Below are positions 60,617-64,000 of a DNA stretch of 64,000 nucleotides, one piece after another. This DNA comes from Neobacillus sp. PS3-12 (GTDB lineage: Bacteria; Bacillota; Bacilli; Bacillales; Cytobacillaceae), in assembly GCF_030915385.1 (NCBI RefSeq), contig NZ_CP133268.1, positions 2,702,001 to 2,766,000 of the forward strand, given 5' to 3'. Each line of letters opens with the position of its first letter. Within the stretch, counting starts at the first letter, position 1. Both the position numbers and the translations under genes were made by a program. The notes beneath the pieces were generated by a model, which worked only from the letters and a program-made list of their open reading frames with translations, made no database searches and was not told the origin of the DNA.

Positions 60617-61054
60617 ATGCGTACAACGTTTATGGCAAATGCTCAAAATATTGAACGTAAATGGTACGTGATTGATGCAGAAGGACAAACTTTAGGTCGT
60701 TTAGCTTCTGAAGTTGCATCAATTCTACGTGGTAAACATAAACCAACTTTTACACCACATGTTGACACTGGTGATCATGTAATCATTCTTAATGCTTCTA
60801 AAATTCACTTAACTGGTAAGAAGTTAACTGACAAGCTTTACATTCGTCACAGCTTACACCCAGGCGGTTTAAAAACAAGAACTGCGCTTGAAATGCGTAA
60901 TAACTATCCTGAGAGAATGATCGAAACTGCTGTTCGCGGTATGCTTCCAAAGAATTCTCTTGGACGTCAAATATTTAAAAAATTACATGTTTATGCTGGC
61001 AGTGAACATCAACATCAAGCTCAAAAACCAGAAGTTTACGAACTTCGCGGATAA
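60617..61054 (+). CDS. rplM: 50S ribosomal protein L13
   Basis: L13 is an early assembly protein of the 50S subunit. The 145-residue protein begins [20 protein letters not shown] and has [19 protein letters not shown] and the C-terminal [23 protein letters not shown] 60617 follows taggagggaaaaa. Confidence 0.98.
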   Translation: MRTTFMANAQNIERKWYVIDAEGQTLGRLASEVASILRGKHKPTFTPHVDTGDHVIILNASKIHLTGKKLTDKLYIRHSLHPGGLKTRTALEMRNNYPERMIETAVRGMLPKNSLGRQIFKKLHVYAGSEHQHQAQKPEVYELRG

Positions 61055-61074
61055 TTTTTAAGGAGGTTATTAAC

Positions 61075-61467
61075 TTGGCACAGGTTCAATATATTGGTAC
61101 TGGCCGTCGTAAGAGCTCTGTCGCACGTGTGCGCTTAGTTCCAGGCAGCGGTAAAATTATTATTAATGATCGTGATATCGAAAACTATATTCCATTTGAA
61201 GCTTTACGTTCAGTTGTTAAACAACCATTAGTAGCTACAGAAACTCTAGGCAGCTATGATGTTCTTGTAAACGTAAGCGGTGGTGGCTACACTGGTCAAG
61301 CTGGCGCAATCCGTCATGGTATCGCTCGTGCGTTACTTCAAGCTGACCCAGAATTCCGTCCAACATTAAAGCGCGCAGGTTTATTAACTCGTGACCCTCG
61401 TATGAAAGAACGTAAAAAATACGGTCTTAAAGGTGCTCGTCGTGCGCCTCAGTTCTCAAAACGTTAA
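61075..61467 (+). CDS. rpsI: 30S ribosomal protein S9
   Basis: S9 reaches the P-site tRNA with its C-terminal tail. The 130-residue protein has [20 protein letters not shown] and the conserved end [15 protein letters not shown] ([10 protein letters not shown]). It begins with TTG 61075, eight bases after aaggaggtt. It is followed by a terminator. Confidence 0.97.
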   Translation: MAQVQYIGTGRRKSSVARVRLVPGSGKIIINDRDIENYIPFEALRSVVKQPLVATETLGSYDVLVNVSGGGYTGQAGAIRHGIARALLQADPEFRPTLKRAGLLTRDPRMKERKKYGLKGARRAPQFSKR

Positions 61468-61482
61468 TTATCAACGTTTCGA

Positions 61483-61516
61483 AGGCTCTCAACCGATTTG
61501 GTTGGGGGTCTTTTTT
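61483..61516 (+). terminator. Terminator after rpsI
   Basis: The stem gctctcaacc / ggttgggggt (with G-T pairs) and a five-base loop are followed by cttttttatt. It closes rplM-rpsI. Confidence 0.85.
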
Positions 61517-61552
61517 ATTATATAAACATTTATTTGTCCAACTTGTATAGTA

Positions 61553-62438
61553 TTGCTGCAACTAACTGTAATTTTTCTGTGGACCCTCATAAAGCTTGGC
61601 GAATCCTCGTACATTGTAGCGCTTACATTCGATCAAACGAAAGAAGCAAAGCTTTTAGCCAGCAATGCATCAGAAAGATTAGCTGAAGCACAGGCATTGT
61701 ATGCTTCCGGCGATCAACAAAAAGCGGTTGATACCCTTAAATCAGCATTAGATGACATGAACAGTGCACAAAAAATTGTGGAGAAAGAAGACGAACAAAC
61801 TGAGGATTCTGCCAAATCAACATCCTCTACCACCGAAGATTTATCTACAAATAAAGATTCATCGGCCACTAAAGAATCAGCTACTACTAAAGATTCATCG
61901 ACCACTGAAGATTCACCAGAAATTAAAGATGTGAAAGACCAGCTTACGCAAAATATCAAGGCACTCCAAGCTGCATTAGAGAAGGGAATTAAAAGCGTAG
62001 CAGCGAAGAAAGCACTTGAAAAGAATATCATGAAATTTAAAGCGAAGTTCAGCCGGTAAAAATTCCGTTTCTACAAATGATAATCAATCAACGCAGTCAG
62101 TAACGAATACAGACCAGTCTGCATCTGATACAACATCAACCGATACAAATGCGACTGCTACCGATACGACATCAACAGGTTCCGTTACTAGTGACACAAC
62201 AACACCAGCAACAGAAACCTCAAATACAAATTCAGAAGAAACAACTGTATCAGCACCTGCAGCAGCAACAACTGCATCCGTCACACCAGCTGCTGGCGGA
62301 ACAACCACTCCTTCCAATCATGGAAAAGAAGTATCCCAAGTAGCCAAACAAGCAACAACACAAAATTACGGCCAAGTGGTATCCCAAGTTGCGAAATCAA
62401 ACGCAGGAAAAGATAATAACGAAAAGGGTAAACATTAA
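61553..62438 (+). pseudogene. DUF5667-like low-complexity secreted-type protein, broken
   Basis: The frame from about 61553 encodes IVALTFDQTKEAKLLASNAS and ERLAEAQALYASGDQQKAVD, the pattern of the DUF5667 helical domain. A Ser/Thr-rich linker and a second helical piece follow, and the frame stops at 62059. In another frame (+1) the sequence continues from 62052 with AGKNSVSTND, a Thr/Ser/Ala-rich stretch and VSQVAKQATTQNYGQVVSQV to the stop at 62438. One base change near 62049-62057 would join them. Relatives have a signal peptide before the ALTFD segment. Here there is none, no ribosome binding site is near the start, and the gene begins right after the rpsI terminator. So the 5' end is also missing. 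Function unknown. Confidence 0.65.
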
Positions 62439-62477
62439 TAACACAAAACGTTTAAACCATTCAAATAAATGATAAAT

Positions 62478-62508
62478 AGGCTCCTAAACCTGTTTTGGGA
62501 GCCTCTTT
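62478..62508. terminator. Bidirectional terminator between convergent genes
   Basis: The stem aggctcc (62478-62484) / ggagcct (62498-62504) has T-rich sequence after it on the plus strand and tttatcattta on the minus side. It sits between the broken plus-strand gene and the minus-strand permease and could serve both. Confidence 0.75.
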
Positions 62509-62535
62509 AAATAGTATTCCGCCTATAATTAGTTT

Positions 62536-63927
62536 CTAATGCTGAATAGGTTTTGGCTGTCTTCGCGACCAAATAAAATAAGCTATACTTATAACAGCAA
62601 TAAAACTAAAGGCTGCATAAAAGCCCATCAGAAAATCATGGACCCGTAAACTCATGATAAATAACACCAAAATAGCAGCAATAGTGCTATATGCCCCTGG
62701 GCGGCCCCAAATTAGATTTGATTTAAACGTTTCGTTTTCTCGGCGTTTTTTTAGCCAAATCAGATAAGTAACAATATTAAGGGTCCAGTTTAGAAAAGTA
62801 AAATACGATGAAGCGGAAACTAAATAGTTATATAATGTGGATGGCAGTAAAAATGACATTCCCACTATGATTAAGGTTCCTGCAGCTACTGCAAGCCAAG
62901 CATTTCGATAAAATCCTCGTCTTGAATGTTGAAGAAACAGCCGTGGTCCTTTTTTGGCGACAGACAATGACACAATCAATTGAATGGAAGCATAGTAACT
63001 TGCAGCCATTACTGAAAATGCCGCAAGTAAAACAATGACGTTCAAGCCTGAGGCGGCCCAATTCATACCAATAACGTTAAAGGCATGTACAAACGGGGAC
63101 TTACTGGTTGACACTGTGTTCCAGGAACTGATTGCCACTAATACCAACATTGAAAGGACATAAAGCCCAATTGAACCGAAGGTCATAAGTTTGGCTGCTT
63201 TTGGAATGTCCACTTTTGGCTTCGAGACTTCTGTAGAAGCCATGGCAAGAGCACTAATTCCTGAAAAGGAAAAAATGACAACAAGCATCGATTGAAGCAA
63301 GCCTGGTGCTCCTTTAGGGAAGAATCCTTGAACGGTAAAAGGATTTGATTTTGCGTAAAAGCCATGGGTCATCAGCGCATAGCCTCCAAGTACTATAAAG
63401 GCAATTAGTGCCAAGACCTTCACTGCGGCCATTCCAGATTCAATTCTGCCAAAGTTTTGCATATTCATGGCATTCAAGAGGATAATGATGACCATAAAGG
63501 TCATAGCAAACACGGGCAGCGGGATGTGCGGCAGCCAGTAATGGGCAAAAACCCCCATCGCTATCGCTTCTGAACCAACCCCTAGGATGCTGGAAATGAA
63601 AACAGCCCAGCCAATTAAAAAGCCTGCATAGGAACCTAGAAATTCCTCGACATAAACGCGAAATGAACCATGCTCAAGTCGGTTAACATTGACGCTGGTC
63701 ATCGCCCCCAATACCTGCATCATAATAAGTCCTCCAATTAAAAACGCCAGTGAAACTGATGGCCCTGCTTGACGTACAGCTAAACCGGAGCCGAGGAAGA
63801 AACCAGCACCAATGACACCGCCAATTCCCAGCCCAGCTAAACTATATCCATTTAACCCGCCATGATGCACTTCAACTGGCTTTTCGCCGCGGGGGAGAAT
63901 AATCCCAGTTTTTAAAGTTTTATACAT
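62536..63927 (-). CDS. APC-family amino acid permease
   Basis: The 463-residue protein has about twelve hydrophobic segments and the family signature near the N-terminus (LAGLGIGGVIGAGFFLGSGL). It also has IFSFSGISALAMASTEVSKP in the middle, as in the GabP/LysP/AnsP branch and B. subtilis YbxG. It imports an amino acid with protons or sodium. The substrate cannot be told from sequence. ATG 63927 is eight bases from gaggg on the minus strand; a TTG six bases upstream is the alternative. It is the only convincing minus-strand gene in the window. Confidence 0.9.
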   Translation of the reverse strand: MYKTLKTGIILPRGEKPVEVHHGGLNGYSLAGLGIGGVIGAGFFLGSGLAVRQAGPSVSLAFLIGGLIMMQVLGAMTSVNVNRLEHGSFRVYVEEFLGSYAGFLIGWAVFISSILGVGSEAIAMGVFAHYWLPHIPLPVFAMTFMVIIILLNAMNMQNFGRIESGMAAVKVLALIAFIVLGGYALMTHGFYAKSNPFTVQGFFPKGAPGLLQSMLVVIFSFSGISALAMASTEVSKPKVDIPKAAKLMTFGSIGLYVLSMLVLVAISSWNTVSTSKSPFVHAFNVIGMNWAASGLNVIVLLAAFSVMAASYYASIQLIVSLSVAKKGPRLFLQHSRRGFYRNAWLAVAAGTLIIVGMSFLLPSTLYNYLVSASSYFTFLNWTLNIVTYLIWLKKRRENETFKSNLIWGRPGAYSTIAAILVLFIMSLRVHDFLMGFYAAFSFIAVISIAYFIWSRRQPKPIQH

Positions 63928-64000
63928 GCTCAATACCCTCTTTCACTAATTCCTCAGTTACTATCATGCACCCAGCCTATAAAACGATTCGAGGAATAAA

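Noticed and set aside
63183..63365. Short minus-strand frames inside the permease gene
   Set aside because: They are out of frame with the clear 463-residue permease and have no independent support.

Overview
The window is a core-chromosome segment of a low-GC Bacillaceae bacterium. Gene order follows Bacillus subtilis from the end of an rrn operon through ctsR-mcsA-mcsB-clpC, radA-disA-yacL, ispDF, gltX-cysES, sigH, secE-nusG, rpoBC, the str and S10-spc-alpha ribosomal operons, ecfA1-ecfA2-ecfT-truA and rplM-rpsI. Protein sequences look Bacillus/Neobacillus-like, but I cannot fix the genus or species without a search.

Layout. 1-2870: the 3' nine-tenths of a 23S rRNA gene, a 5S rRNA gene and a terminator. 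2921-3360: an unusual 80-bp tandem array and its decaying tail. 3460-8103: the CtsR-controlled Clp/protein-arginine-phosphorylation operon, closed by a strong terminator. 8196-19547: DNA repair and c-di-AMP (radA, disA), isoprenoid synthesis, glutamyl- and cysteinyl-tRNA synthetases, cysteine synthesis behind a T-box with a Cys specifier, RNA enzymes (mrnC, rlmB, rae1) and sigH. 19548-32024: rpmG-secE-nusG, L11/L1/L10/L12, an RsmC-like methylase and rpoBC, with three palindromic or structured intergenic elements. 32093-36974: rplGB-rpsL-rpsG-fusA-tuf. 37085-42023: a sulfate-assimilation cassette (cysH, cysP, sat, cysC, sirB) behind a SAM riboswitch, placed between tuf and rpsJ. This is the main departure from the B. 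subtilis order. 42177-56777: the S10-spc-alpha ribosomal protein supercluster with secY, adk, infA and rpoA. 57134-61467: the ECF transporter energizing module, truA, rplM and rpsI. 61553-62438: a broken DUF5667-like gene. 62536-63927: an amino acid permease on the minus strand.

How the genes work together. Most of the window builds or runs the ribosome and RNA polymerase. The rest supplies proteostasis (CtsR/McsAB/ClpC), c-di-AMP signalling (DisA), and cysteine supply at several steps: sulfate import and reduction under SAM control, and serine acetylation and Cys-tRNA charging under a tRNA-Cys T-box. SirB supports the siroheme needed by sulfite reductase.

Quality warning. Six reading frames that should be intact carry single-base shifts: mcsB, radA, yacL, secY, rpsM and the DUF5667-like gene. 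The map/KOW segment (about 53,500-54,050) is shortened and scrambled. Because secY and rpsM are indispensable, sequencing or assembly error is the simplest reading for most of these. The map segment and the DUF5667-like gene may be real decay. I found no CRISPR array, prophage, transposase or toxin system. The less explained material is intergenic: the 80-bp array, two palindromic repeats around rpmG-secE, and a structured insert between rpoB and rpoC.
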